NCBI GenBank assembly: GCA_036381235.1
Contig: DASVDE010000013.1
Location: 1-11,463, forward strand
Source: DASVDE01 sp036381235
GTDB taxonomy: Bacteria > Actinomycetota > Thermoleophilia > Solirubrobacterales > 70-9
Length of the DNA stretch: 11,463 nt
Direction: 5' to 3'
Shown here in pieces: positions 1-6,405 of the stretch (positions within the stretch are counted from its first letter, which is position 1; each line of letters begins with the position of its first letter). The position numbers were made by a program, and so were the translations under genes. Below the pieces are notes generated by a model that was given only the letters and a program-made list of their open reading frames with translations, was not told where the DNA came from and searched no databases.

Positions 1-2
1 GG

Positions 3-83
3 CGGATCCGGAAGCGGACCAGGGTGCTGCGCCGAGCCCAGCTGAGGGCCCAGCGCCGCGCCCTGCGTGCCTGCTACCGCTAG
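3..83 (+). CDS. Possible C-terminal tail of an upstream gene (partial)
   Basis: A reading frame open from the left edge ends at a TAG at 81-83. It encodes about 26 residues, very rich in arginine, ending in RALRACYR. Nearly every codon in this frame ends in G or C, which fits the local coding bias better than the other plus-strand frames, and that is the only support. If real, it is the basic tail of a gene ending about 37 bases before the response regulator. A sensor kinase would be the expected partner there, but nothing visible identifies one. It may equally be non-coding. Confidence 0.25.
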   Translation, partial: RIRKRTRVLRRAQLRAQRRALRACYR

Positions 84-120
84 CGGCGCTCCGGCTCCCG
101 CCTCCTGGAAGACTTGCGGC

Positions 121-750
121 ATGCGGGTGCTGATCGCCGACGACCACGGGATCGTCCGTTCCGGGCTGCGGCTGCTGCTGGAGCGCCAGCCGGACATCGA
201 GGTCGTCGCCGAGGCCGGCGACGGCGCCGAGGCGCGCGACCTCGCCGTGCGCGAGCGCCCCGACCTGGCGATCCTCGACGTCAAGATGCCGAAGCTGACC
301 GGGCTGCAGGCGACCCGCGAGATCAAGCGGCAGGCGCCCGAGGTCTCGGTCCTGATCCTCTCGATGCACGACGACGAGCGCTACCTGTTCGAGGCGCTGA
401 AAGCCGGCGCCTCGGGCTACGTGCTGAAGGCCCAGGCCGACACCGACCTGCTGGCGGCGATCCGGGCGGTCGAGCGCGGCGAGCCCTTCCTCACCCCCGA
501 AGCGCAGCGGATGCTGATCAAGGACGTGCTCGTGCGCGGCTCCAGCGGCGAGGAGGATCTGACCCCGCGCGAGGAGGAGATCGTCAAGCTCGTCGCCGAG
601 GCGCACACGACCAAGCAGATCGCCGAGGTCCTCCACCTCTCCGAGAAGACGGTCGAGAACCACCGCGCCAACGCGATGCGAAAGCTCGGGATGCGCGACC
701 GGGTCGAGCTGGTCCGCTACGCGATCCGCCGCGGCCTGATCGAGCCATAA
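121..750 (+). CDS. NarL/FixJ-family two-component response regulator
   Basis: This is a 209-residue cytoplasmic transcription factor of the NarL/FixJ class. The N-terminal receiver domain (about 1-118) shows the acidic pair Asp7/Asp8 in LIADDHG, the expected phospho-acceptor Asp53 in LAILDVKMP, Ser81 in the switch position and Lys103 in GYVLKA. A short linker leads to a LuxR-type helix-turn-helix at about 146-207, with LTPREEEIVKLVAEAHTTK and the recognition segment LSEKTVENHRANAMRKLG. The ATG at 121 is preferred because the receiver begins there (MRVLIADD) and GGAAG lies at 107-111, nine bases upstream. A GTG at 67 would only add a low-complexity leader. All key phosphorylation residues are present, so it should be functional. 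No cognate histidine kinase is visible and the target genes are unknown. It ends 29 bases before the Rrf2 gene, with the proposed operator between them, so readthrough into the suf block is possible. Confidence 0.93.
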   Translation: MRVLIADDHGIVRSGLRLLLERQPDIEVVAEAGDGAEARDLAVRERPDLAILDVKMPKLTGLQATREIKRQAPEVSVLILSMHDDERYLFEALKAGASGYVLKAQADTDLLAAIRAVERGEPFLTPEAQRMLIKDVLVRGSSGEEDLTPREEEIVKLVAEAHTTKQIAEVLHLSEKTVENHRANAMRKLGMRDRVELVRYAIRRGLIEP

Positions 751-771
751 CCGACCCCTTCAGTAGGATTT
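747..771 (+). promoter_or_regulatory. Candidate Rrf2 operator upstream of the rrf2-sufCSU block
   Basis: An imperfect dyad lies between the response-regulator stop and the Rrf2 start. The left half is TAACCGAC (748-755) and the right half GTAGGATT (763-770), which reads AATCCTAC on the other strand; five of eight positions agree. The core is CC-N13-GG with an A four bases before CC (747) and a T four bases after GG (771). That is the outer geometry of the published E. coli IscR type-2 site, although the inner A and TA positions do not match. The same element with identical spacing occurs at 4610-4634. Its position suggests autoregulation of the Rrf2 gene. The GGA of the right half may also contribute to ribosome binding, so part of the match could have that cause. 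Confidence 0.5.
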
Positions 772-779
772 GAGGTCGC

Positions 780-1250
780 ATGCTGTTCTCGACCAAAGCC
801 GAGTACGGAGTTCGCCTGATGGTCGAGCTGGGCCGCCAGCCCGGCTCGCAGCCCGTCTCGCTGGGCTCCGTCGCCGAAGCGGAGAACCTGCCGCTCTCCT
901 ACCTGGAGCACCTGGTGGCGAAACTGCGCAAGGCCGGCCTGGTCACCTCCACTCGCGGCGCCCACGGCGGCTACCGCCTGGCGAAGCCGGCGGAGGAGAT
1001 CCAGATGGACGCGGTGGTCGAGGCGCTGGAAGGGCAGATCGCGCCGATGGAGTGCTTCCACGACTCGCCGGAAGGCAAAGTCCTCTGCTCGCACGAGTCC
1101 GACGGCGACCACGCCTGTTCGACCAAGCTGCTGTGGATGCGCGTCCAGGGCGGCGTCACCAAGGCTCTCGCCGGCACCACCCTGGCGGAGCTGGTCGAGT
1201 TCTCGGAGCACAGCGCCCCGAAACGCGCCGCGGCGATCAGCGTCGCGTAG
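780..1250 (+). CDS. Rrf2-family Fe-S-type transcriptional regulator (IscR/SufR-like) of the suf locus
   Basis: This 156-residue protein has the full Rrf2 layout. The N-terminal MLFSTKAEYGVRLM helix is followed by a winged helix-turn-helix (about 25-70, SVAEAENLPLSYLEHLVAKL) with the wing motif GAHGGYRLAK. A dimerisation region then carries three cysteines, Cys92, Cys103 and Cys113, where IscR binds a [2Fe-2S] cluster. Family members of this kind sense cluster status and repress or activate Fe-S assembly genes. Its location 42 bases upstream of sufC makes suf control the obvious role (inference). The cysteine spacing (C-X10-C-X9-C) is wider than in E. coli IscR (C-X5-C-X5-C). The IscR histidine ligand three residues after the third Cys is Lys116 here, so the fourth ligand may be different, for example His111. 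The start at 780 matches the conserved N-terminus, and GAGG lies four bases before it. Confidence 0.93.
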   Translation: MLFSTKAEYGVRLMVELGRQPGSQPVSLGSVAEAENLPLSYLEHLVAKLRKAGLVTSTRGAHGGYRLAKPAEEIQMDAVVEALEGQIAPMECFHDSPEGKVLCSHESDGDHACSTKLLWMRVQGGVTKALAGTTLAELVEFSEHSAPKRAAAISVA

Positions 1251-1292
1251 GCATCACGACAACTTCGAAACAAACCCCCGAAACGGAGCGAA

Positions 1293-2063
1293 ATGGCTGA
1301 GCTGGAGATACGGAACCTGCACGTGGAGGTCGAGGACAAGAAGATCCTCAAAGGCCTCGACCTCGACGTCGAGAAGGGGAAAGTGCACGCGCTGATGGGC
1401 CCCAACGGCTCCGGCAAGTCGACGCTCGCCAACGTGATCATGGGCCACCCGGCGCTCGAGGTGACCGAGGGCACGATCACCTTCAAGGGCGAGGACCTGA
1501 CCGAGGCCGACCCCGACGAGCGCTCGCGCGCGGGCCTCTTCATGGCCTTCCAGTACCCGGTCGCGATCCCCGGCGTCTCGGTCAGCAAGTACCTGCGGAT
1601 GATCCTCAACGCCCATCGCGAGGCGCGCGGAGAAGCCGAGATCAAGATCAAAGACTTCGCCAAGACCGCCCAGGAGGCGATGGACCTGGCGAACATCCCG
1701 AAAGACTTTTCCAGCCGCTACCTCAACGACGGCTTCTCGGGCGGCGAGAAGAAGCGCATGGAGCTGCTGCAGCTGGCGCTGCTGCGGCCCGAGATCGCGG
1801 TCCTCGACGAGACCGACTCCGGCCTCGACATCGACGCCCTGCGCACCGTCGCCGAGGGCGTCAACAAGTTCACCGGGCCCGACATGGGCGTCCTGATCAT
1901 CACCCACTACCAGCGCATCCTGCACATGGTCAAGCCCGACTTCGTCCACGTGATGTTCGAGGGGCGGATCGTCAAGGAGGGCGGCCCGGAGCTGGTCGAG
2001 CAGCTCGAGCAGAAGGGCTACGGCTGGATCCGCGAGGAGGTTGAGGCCGCGGCCTCTGCCTGA
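1293..2063 (+). CDS. sufC: SufC, Fe-S cluster assembly ATPase
   Basis: This 256-residue soluble ABC ATPase is the energy-converting subunit of the SufBCD scaffold. The motifs are complete: Walker A GPNGSGKST at 36-44, Q-loop Gln87 in FQYP, signature FSGGEKKR near 148-155, Walker B IAVLDE with Asp172 and catalytic Glu173 followed by TDSGLDIDAL, and switch His205 in IITHYQRIL. The FSGGEKKR signature, the DSGLDIDAL D-loop and the HYQRIL segment are typical of SufC and separate it from transporter ATPases. The length is normal for the family. The ATG at 1293 has GGAG four bases upstream. It is second in the rrf2-sufC-sufS-sufU block, whereas sufB and sufD, its direct partners, are about 2.9 kb downstream in the second block. 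Confidence 0.97.
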   Translation: MAELEIRNLHVEVEDKKILKGLDLDVEKGKVHALMGPNGSGKSTLANVIMGHPALEVTEGTITFKGEDLTEADPDERSRAGLFMAFQYPVAIPGVSVSKYLRMILNAHREARGEAEIKIKDFAKTAQEAMDLANIPKDFSSRYLNDGFSGGEKKRMELLQLALLRPEIAVLDETDSGLDIDALRTVAEGVNKFTGPDMGVLIITHYQRILHMVKPDFVHVMFEGRIVKEGGPELVEQLEQKGYGWIREEVEAAASA

Positions 2064-2070
2064 CGGGAGC

Positions 2071-3327
2071 ATGGAGCCGACGACGACAGAGACCGCGTCG
2101 GCCTTCCCGATCGAGAAGGTCAGGGCCTCCTTCCCCGCGCTCGAGCGCGAGGTGCACGGCAGGCCGGTCGCCTACCTCGACAGCGGCGCCAGCGCCCAGC
2201 GCGTGCTGGCCTCGATCCAGGCGGTCGACCGCTACGAGCGGCGCCACCACTCCAACGTCCATCGCGGCGCCCACACGATGTCGGCGGAGGCGACCGCCGC
2301 GTACGAGGGCGCGCGGGCGACGGTCGCCGATCACCTCGGCGCGGCCGACCGCCGCGAGGTGATCTTCGTTCGCAACGCAACCGAGGCGATCAACTTGGTG
2401 GCGCGCGCCTGGGGCGATGCCAACGTCGGCGACGGCGACCGCATCGTGCTCACCGAAATGGAGCACCACTCCAACATCGTCCCCTGGCAGCAGCTGGCCG
2501 AGCGGGTGGGAGCAGAAATCGATTGGGTTCCGATCACCGGCGAGGGCCTGCTCGACATGGAGGCCTACGCGGCGGCGCTGGAGCGCGGCCCGAAGCTGGT
2601 CGCGGTCGCCCACGTCTCCAACGTGCTGGGGACCGAGAATCCGCTCGCCCAGATCGCCCACCTTGCACACGATGCCGGCGCGCTGGTGCTCGCCGACGGC
2701 GCCCAGGCGGCACCGAAGCTGCCGGTCGACGTCGGGGCGCTCGGCGTCGACTTCTATGCGCTGACGGGACACAAGCTCTACGGGCCGACCGGGATCGGAG
2801 CCCTCTGGGGGCGACTCGACCTGCTGCGGGCGATGCCCCCCTTCCTCGGCGGTGGCTCGATGATCCGCAAGGTCACCCGCGGGGGAACCACCTACGCGGA
2901 TCCGCCGGCGCGCTTCGAGGCCGGGACGCCGGCCATCGCCCAGGCGATCGGCATGGCCTCGGCCCTGCGCTGGCTCGACGGACTTGGGATGGATGCGGTG
3001 GCGGAGCACGAGCGCCGGATCGCCGACTACGCGCTGCAGCAGCTGAGAGAGGTGCCGGAGTTGACAATCTTCGGGCCGCCGCGCGGCGCCGAGCGGGTCG
3101 GACCGGTCTCCTTCGAGCTGGGGGGAATCCACGCCCACGACGTCTCCGAGATCCTCGACCGCCACGGCGTCGCCGTGCGCGCCGGCCACCACTGCGCCCA
3201 GATCCTGATGGACCGCCTCGGCGTAGCCGCCACCGCTCGCGCCAGCTTCGCCGTCCACACCACCGAAGAGGAGATCGACCGCCTCGTCGAGGGCCTCCAC
3301 GATGCCCGGAAGGTCTTCGGCCTCTGA
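2071..3327 (+). CDS. sufS: SufS, group II cysteine desulfurase
   Basis: This 418-residue PLP enzyme converts L-cysteine to L-alanine and passes the sulfane sulfur to SufU. Visible active-site elements are the PLP-stacking His133 in EMEHHSNIVPW, Asp209 and Gln212 in LADGAQ, the Schiff-base Lys235 in TGHKLYGPTG, and the catalytic Cys375 in RAGHHCAQ. The RAGHHCAQ loop is typical of group II (SufS) enzymes and not of IscS/NifS. The start is somewhat uncertain. ATG at 2071 follows the sufC stop by seven bases and has GGGAG only one base upstream, so translation probably depends on coupling to sufC. A TTG at 2041 inside sufC would add ten unconvincing residues and has AGGAGG with no spacer. The stop codon overlaps the sufU start by one base (TGATG), as expected for partners made in equal amounts. 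Confidence 0.96.
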   Translation: MEPTTTETASAFPIEKVRASFPALEREVHGRPVAYLDSGASAQRVLASIQAVDRYERRHHSNVHRGAHTMSAEATAAYEGARATVADHLGAADRREVIFVRNATEAINLVARAWGDANVGDGDRIVLTEMEHHSNIVPWQQLAERVGAEIDWVPITGEGLLDMEAYAAALERGPKLVAVAHVSNVLGTENPLAQIAHLAHDAGALVLADGAQAAPKLPVDVGALGVDFYALTGHKLYGPTGIGALWGRLDLLRAMPPFLGGGSMIRKVTRGGTTYADPPARFEAGTPAIAQAIGMASALRWLDGLGMDAVAEHERRIADYALQQLREVPELTIFGPPRGAERVGPVSFELGGIHAHDVSEILDRHGVAVRAGHHCAQILMDRLGVAATARASFAVHTTEEEIDRLVEGLHDARKVFGL

Positions 3328-3764
3328 TGGACGAGCTCTACCGCGATCAGATCCTCGAGCACTACAAGCGACCGCACAACTTCGGGCGGATCGAGAGCCC
3401 CGACCTCGAGTTCGAGGACACCAACCCGCTCTGCGGCGACGAGCAGCATGTGACGATCCGCCTCGACGAGGAGGGGAAGGTCGCCGAGATCGCCTTCGAG
3501 GGCCAGGGCTGCGCGATCTCCACCGCCGCAACCTCGCTGCTCACCGACGAGTTGCTCGGCAAGACGCGTGAGGAGCTGCTGCGCCTGCCGAAGGACTACG
3601 TGCTCGACCTGCTCGGCATCGAGATCTCCGCCACCCGCATGAAGTGCGCGATGCTGGGGCTCAAGGTGATCAAGAGCGCCAGCCTCGGCGAGCCCGCCGA
3701 CTGGGAGGACGAAGGCGAGGCCGGCGACCCCTCCGAGGCGGCCACCGACCTCGGCTCGCTTTAA
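3327..3764 (+). CDS. sufU: SufU-like zinc-dependent sulfurtransferase
   Basis: This 145-residue protein of the IscU/NifU-N fold accepts sulfur from SufS in Gram-positive SUF systems. The conserved ligand set is visible: Cys36 and Asp38 in NPLCGDEQ, Cys62 in GQGCAIS and Cys107 in TRMKCAMLG. Lys106 precedes the third cysteine, where IscU scaffolds carry His, and this together with its place right after sufS supports SufU over IscU. However, the gap between the second and third cysteines is only 45 positions. That is close to E. coli IscU (63 to 106) and much shorter than B. subtilis SufU (66 to 128), so the usual SufU insert is absent. The last 20 or so residues are acidic (DWEDEGEAGD). The ATG overlaps the sufS stop by one base. 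At its 3' end the TAA lies within a TTAA shared with the convergent VOC gene. Confidence 0.92.
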   Translation: MDELYRDQILEHYKRPHNFGRIESPDLEFEDTNPLCGDEQHVTIRLDEEGKVAEIAFEGQGCAISTAATSLLTDELLGKTREELLRLPKDYVLDLLGIEISATRMKCAMLGLKVIKSASLGEPADWEDEGEAGDPSEAATDLGSL

Positions 3765-4558
3765 GCGTTCGCCTGCGCTTCCTCGCTGAGGGCGATCGTG
3801 GCGAAGCTCGCCCCGAAGGGGTCGGTGAGGATGGCGAAACGGCCGGCCGGGATGTCGATCGGGCCGAACATGACGCTGCCGCCCCCCTCCTTCGCCTTCT
3901 CTATCGCAGCGTCGGTGTCCTCTACGGCGAAATAGACCTGCCAGTGCGGGGGCACCTCAGCCGGGACTTCGCGGCTGTCCATGTCGAGCATGCCGCCGAC
4001 AGGCCTCTCCCCCACTTTGATCGTGGTGTAGGTGCCCATACCCTCGAACTCGGCATCTTCGAAACCCCAGCCGAAGACGGCGCCGTAGAAGGCCTTGGCG
4101 CCCTCCGGATCGCGGGTGTTGAGCTCGTTCCAGCTCAGCGCGCCGGGCTCGTTGACGATGCCGGCGCCGATGTGGATCCCCGCCTGCCAGATGCCGAAGA
4201 CGGCGCCACCCGGGTCGGCCAGGACCGCCATCCGCCCGTAGTCGAGCACGCTCATCGGCTCGGCGAGGATGCTGGCACCCGCTTCGCGCGCCTTGGCCGC
4301 CGTCGCGTCGGCGTCCTCGACCGCGATGTAGGTCAGCCAAGCGGGTGGCTGTCCCTCCTGCATCAGCTTCATCACGCCGCCAACCGCCTTGCCGTCCTTC
4401 TGGGCGGTGCGGTAGCCGCCGGTCTCCTCGGCGTTCTCGTCCTCTTCGAGGCTCCAGCCGAAGACGGCGCCATAGAACTCGCCTGCGGCATCCTGGTCGG
4501 GAGTGCCGAGGTCGATCCAGCAGGGAGTCCCCGGTTCGTAGCTCGTTCTCTCACTCAT
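3761..4558 (-). CDS. Two-domain VOC (glyoxalase-fold) protein, Cfp30B-like
   Basis: This 265-residue cytoplasmic protein is built from two vicinal-oxygen-chelate domains, about 9-125 and 138-258. The repeat is plain in the paired motifs GTPCWIDL...FYGAVFGW and GALSWNEL...FYGAVFGW, and in the matching strand ends ADPGGAVFGIWQ and TDPFGASFATI. The overall pattern, including the WQAGIHIGA and VNEPGALSWNEL linker, resembles mycobacterial Cfp30B (Rv0577). I recall that protein only as a glyoxalase-fold protein of uncertain enzymatic role. The substrate cannot be told from sequence. The ATG at 4558 has a strong purine-rich GGAGAGGA upstream (about 4565-4573). The gene lies on the opposite strand between the two suf blocks. 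It diverges from the Rieske gene across 78 bases, and its stop codon overlaps that of sufU by four bases. A direct role in Fe-S assembly is not implied by family. Confidence 0.9.
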   Translation of the reverse strand: MSERTSYEPGTPCWIDLGTPDQDAAGEFYGAVFGWSLEEDENAEETGGYRTAQKDGKAVGGVMKLMQEGQPPAWLTYIAVEDADATAAKAREAGASILAEPMSVLDYGRMAVLADPGGAVFGIWQAGIHIGAGIVNEPGALSWNELNTRDPEGAKAFYGAVFGWGFEDAEFEGMGTYTTIKVGERPVGGMLDMDSREVPAEVPPHWQVYFAVEDTDAAIEKAKEGGGSVMFGPIDIPAGRFAILTDPFGASFATIALSEEAQANA

Positions 4559-4609
4559 CTCGCGTCCTCTCCTCTAAGGCTGGGGCCTGTTGATCCTCTC
4601 ACGTCGCTA

Positions 4610-4634
4610 AAATCCGACTGAGATACTAGGAATA
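4610..4634 (+). promoter_or_regulatory. Candidate Rrf2 operator and promoter of the Rieske-sufB-sufD block
   Basis: This second copy of the element also seen at 747-771 lies in the 78-base divergent gap between the VOC and Rieske genes. AATCCGAC (4611-4618) faces CTAGGAAT (4626-4633), which reads ATTCCTAG on the other strand; five of eight positions agree. Both sites share CCGAC-N8-TAGGA with identical spacing, and both are CC-N13-GG. A TAAAAT hexamer at 4608-4613 is a possible -10 element; it would place the transcript start near 4620, inside the dyad, where a bound protein would block initiation. No good -35 was found. AGGA at 4628-4631 also serves as ribosome-binding site five bases before the GTG, so one half of the match may be due to that. 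The same gap must also hold the promoter for the VOC gene. Confidence 0.5.
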
Positions 4635-4636
4635 AC

Positions 4637-4969
4637 GTGACGGACGGCACAACCACAACCAAGATCGCCGTATGCCCCGCCGCCGAGCTGGAGCCCGGCG
4701 CCATGCGCCTGGTCGAGCACGAGGGCTTGAAAATCGGCGTCTTCAACTGCGACGGATCGCTGTACGCGATCGAGGATCGCTGCTCCCACGACGACGGGCC
4801 GCTCGCCGAAGGCGAGTTCGACACCGCAACCTGCACCGTCGAGTGCCCCCGCCACGGCTCCCTCTTCGACCTGACCACCGGCAGGCCCAAGACCCTCCCC
4901 GCCTATGCTCCGGTGCGAACGTTCCCGGTGACCATCGAGGACGACACGATCACCCTGGAGGTCGACTGA
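4637..4969 (+). CDS. Rieske-type [2Fe-2S] ferredoxin of the suf locus
   Basis: This 110-residue soluble Rieske protein resembles the ferredoxin components of ring-hydroxylating dioxygenases and NirD. The cluster ligands are Cys49 and His51 in RCSHDDGPL, and Cys70 and His73 in ECPRHGSLFD, giving C-X-H-X18-C-X2-H. There is no signal peptide or membrane segment, which excludes a cytochrome bc-type Rieske subunit. Database names of the type 'dioxygenase ferredoxin subunit' would mislead here, since no oxygenase is nearby. As I recall, Streptomyces and other actinobacteria also carry such a gene inside suf, which suggests a role as electron donor or cluster carrier in assembly (inference). The GTG at 4637 has AGGA at 4628-4631. 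The stop is two bases before sufB, so it is the first gene of the Rieske-sufB-sufD unit. Confidence 0.93.
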   Translation: MTDGTTTTKIAVCPAAELEPGAMRLVEHEGLKIGVFNCDGSLYAIEDRCSHDDGPLAEGEFDTATCTVECPRHGSLFDLTTGRPKTLPAYAPVRTFPVTIEDDTITLEVD

Positions 4970-4971
4970 CC

Positions 4972-6405
4972 ATGGCAACGCCTGAGGTCGTAGCTGAGAA
5001 AAGAGAGCTCGCCGGCATCAACGCCGACTACAAGGAGAAGTTCGGCTTTCACGATTCCGAGACGGGCTACGCCTACAAGGCGCCGAAGGGGCTCAGCCGC
5101 GAGGTGGTCGAATCGATCTCCGAGTACAAGGACGAGCCGCAATGGATGCGCGATTTCCGGCTGAAGGCGCTGGAGCACTTCTACTCGCGCCCGACCCCGA
5201 CCTGGGGCGGCAACCTGGGCCAGATCGACTTCGACGACATCCACTACTTCGTGCGCGCTTCCGAAAAGAACAGCCGCGACTGGAGCGAGGTGCCGGAGGA
5301 CATCAAAAACACCTTCGACCGGCTCGGCATCCCCGAGGCGGAGCGCAAATTCCTCGCCGGTGTGGGCGCCCAGTATGAGTCCGAGGTCGTCTACCACCAG
5401 GTCAACGAGCAGCTCGAGGCCCAGGGCGTGATCTTCACCGACATGGACACCGCGCTGCGCGAGCACGAGGACCTGGTGCGCGAGCACTGGGCGACGATCA
5501 TCCCGCCCAACGACAACAAACTGGCGGCGCTCAACTCGGCGGTCTGGTCGGGCGGCTCCTTTGTCTACGTCCCCGCCGGGGTCAAGGTCGAGATGCCGCT
5601 GCAGGCCTACTTCCGGATCAACACCGAGAACATGGGTCAGTTCGAGCGGACGCTGATCATCGCCGAGGAGGGTTCCGACGTCCACTACATCGAGGGCTGC
5701 ACGGCGCCGGTCTACTCGACCGACTCGCTGCACTCCGCGGTGGTCGAGATCGTCGCCAAGAAGAGCTCCCGGGTCCGCTACACGACCGTCCAAAACTGGT
5801 CGCAGAACGTCTACAACCTGGTCACCAAGCGCGCCGTCGCCCACGAGAAGGCGACGATGGAGTGGGTCGACTGCAACCTCGGCTCGAAGCTGACGATGAA
5901 GTACCCGTCGATCTACTTGCTCGGCCCCGAAGCCCATGGCGAGATCCTCTCGATCGCCTTCGCCGGCGAGGGCCAACACCAGGATGCCGGCGGCAAGATC
6001 ATCCACGCGGCGCCGCGCACCTCCTCCTCGATTTTCTCCAAGTCGATCTCCAAGGACGGCGGCCGCGCGACCTACCGCGGGCTGCTGGAGGTCGCCAACG
6101 GGGCGACCGAATCGCGCTCGAAGGTGGTCTGCGACGCACTGCTGCTCGACGAGGACTCGCGCTCGGACACCTACCCGACGATCCGCATCGACGAGAACGA
6201 CGCCGACGTCGGCCACGAGGCGACCGTCTCCAAAATCGGCGACGAGCAGATCTTCTACCTGCAGAGCCGCGGGCTCGACGAGGAGGAGGCCTCGAAGATG
6301 ATCGTCAACGGCTTCATCGAGCCGGTCACCAAGGAGCTGCCGATGGAGTACGCGGTCGAGCTGAACCGGCTGATCGAGCTGCAGATGGAGGGAAGCATTG
6401 GGTAG
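4972..6405 (+). CDS. sufB: SufB, Fe-S cluster scaffold subunit
   Basis: This 477-residue beta-helix scaffold subunit of SufBCD is where nascent clusters form. Typical motifs include PTPTWGGNLG, SGGSFVYVPAGVKVE, YIEGCTAP, QNWSQNVYNLVTKRA and GHEATVSKIGDEQ. Cys387 (VVCDALLLDE) corresponds to E. coli Cys405 and Glu416 (VGHEAT) to Glu434; their separation of 29 residues is identical, so the residues used for cluster assembly are retained. The length shows that no intein is present, unlike in Mycobacterium tuberculosis SufB. The ATG at 4972 has GGAGGT at 4957-4962, within the end of the Rieske gene. Its 3' end overlaps the sufD start by eight bases. It should work with SufD and with SufC encoded in the other block. 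Confidence 0.97.
   Translation: MATPEVVAEKRELAGINADYKEKFGFHDSETGYAYKAPKGLSREVVESISEYKDEPQWMRDFRLKALEHFYSRPTPTWGGNLGQIDFDDIHYFVRASEKNSRDWSEVPEDIKNTFDRLGIPEAERKFLAGVGAQYESEVVYHQVNEQLEAQGVIFTDMDTALREHEDLVREHWATIIPPNDNKLAALNSAVWSGGSFVYVPAGVKVEMPLQAYFRINTENMGQFERTLIIAEEGSDVHYIEGCTAPVYSTDSLHSAVVEIVAKKSSRVRYTTVQNWSQNVYNLVTKRAVAHEKATMEWVDCNLGSKLTMKYPSIYLLGPEAHGEILSIAFAGEGQHQDAGGKIIHAAPRTSSSIFSKSISKDGGRATYRGLLEVANGATESRSKVVCDALLLDEDSRSDTYPTIRIDENDADVGHEATVSKIGDEQIFYLQSRGLDEEEASKMIVNGFIEPVTKELPMEYAVELNRLIELQMEGSIG
6388..6394 (+). promoter_or_regulatory. Ribosome-binding site fixing the TTG start of sufD
   Basis: GGAGGGA lies inside the last codons of sufB. Counting GGAGG (6388-6392) as the core, five bases separate it from the TTG at 6398. 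No ATG or GTG is available near the expected N-terminus of SufD, so this site decides the start. Confidence 0.7.

Noticed and set aside
67..120. Upstream GTG start for the response regulator
   Set aside because: It adds 18 low-complexity residues ahead of the canonical receiver N-terminus, whereas ATG at 121 has a well-placed GGAAG.
1264..1269. TTCGAA palindrome between rrf2 and sufC as an operator
   Set aside because: A six-base palindrome alone is expected by chance and the CC-N13-GG pattern is absent there.
2041..2070. TTG start for SufS inside sufC
   Set aside because: AGGAGG directly abuts it with no spacer, and the extra ten residues have no family support. Translational coupling to the ATG at 2071 is simpler.
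1972..3531. Long minus-strand open frame across sufC, sufS and sufU
   Set aside because: It runs antisense through three certain genes and its product has the Arg/Gly/Pro-rich composition of a non-coding GC-rich frame.
4637..4969. Rieske protein as part of an aromatic ring-hydroxylating dioxygenase
   Set aside because: No oxygenase or reductase gene is nearby, and it is two bases from sufB in a suf operon.
4903..6216. Long open frame antisense to sufB
   Set aside because: It mirrors the strong codon bias of sufB in a GC-rich genome. Its product is Val/Asp/Leu/Arg-rich with no domain, and sufB is certain.
4972..6405. Possible intein in SufB, as in some mycobacteria
   Set aside because: The protein is 477 residues with continuous SufB sequence and no splice-junction motifs.
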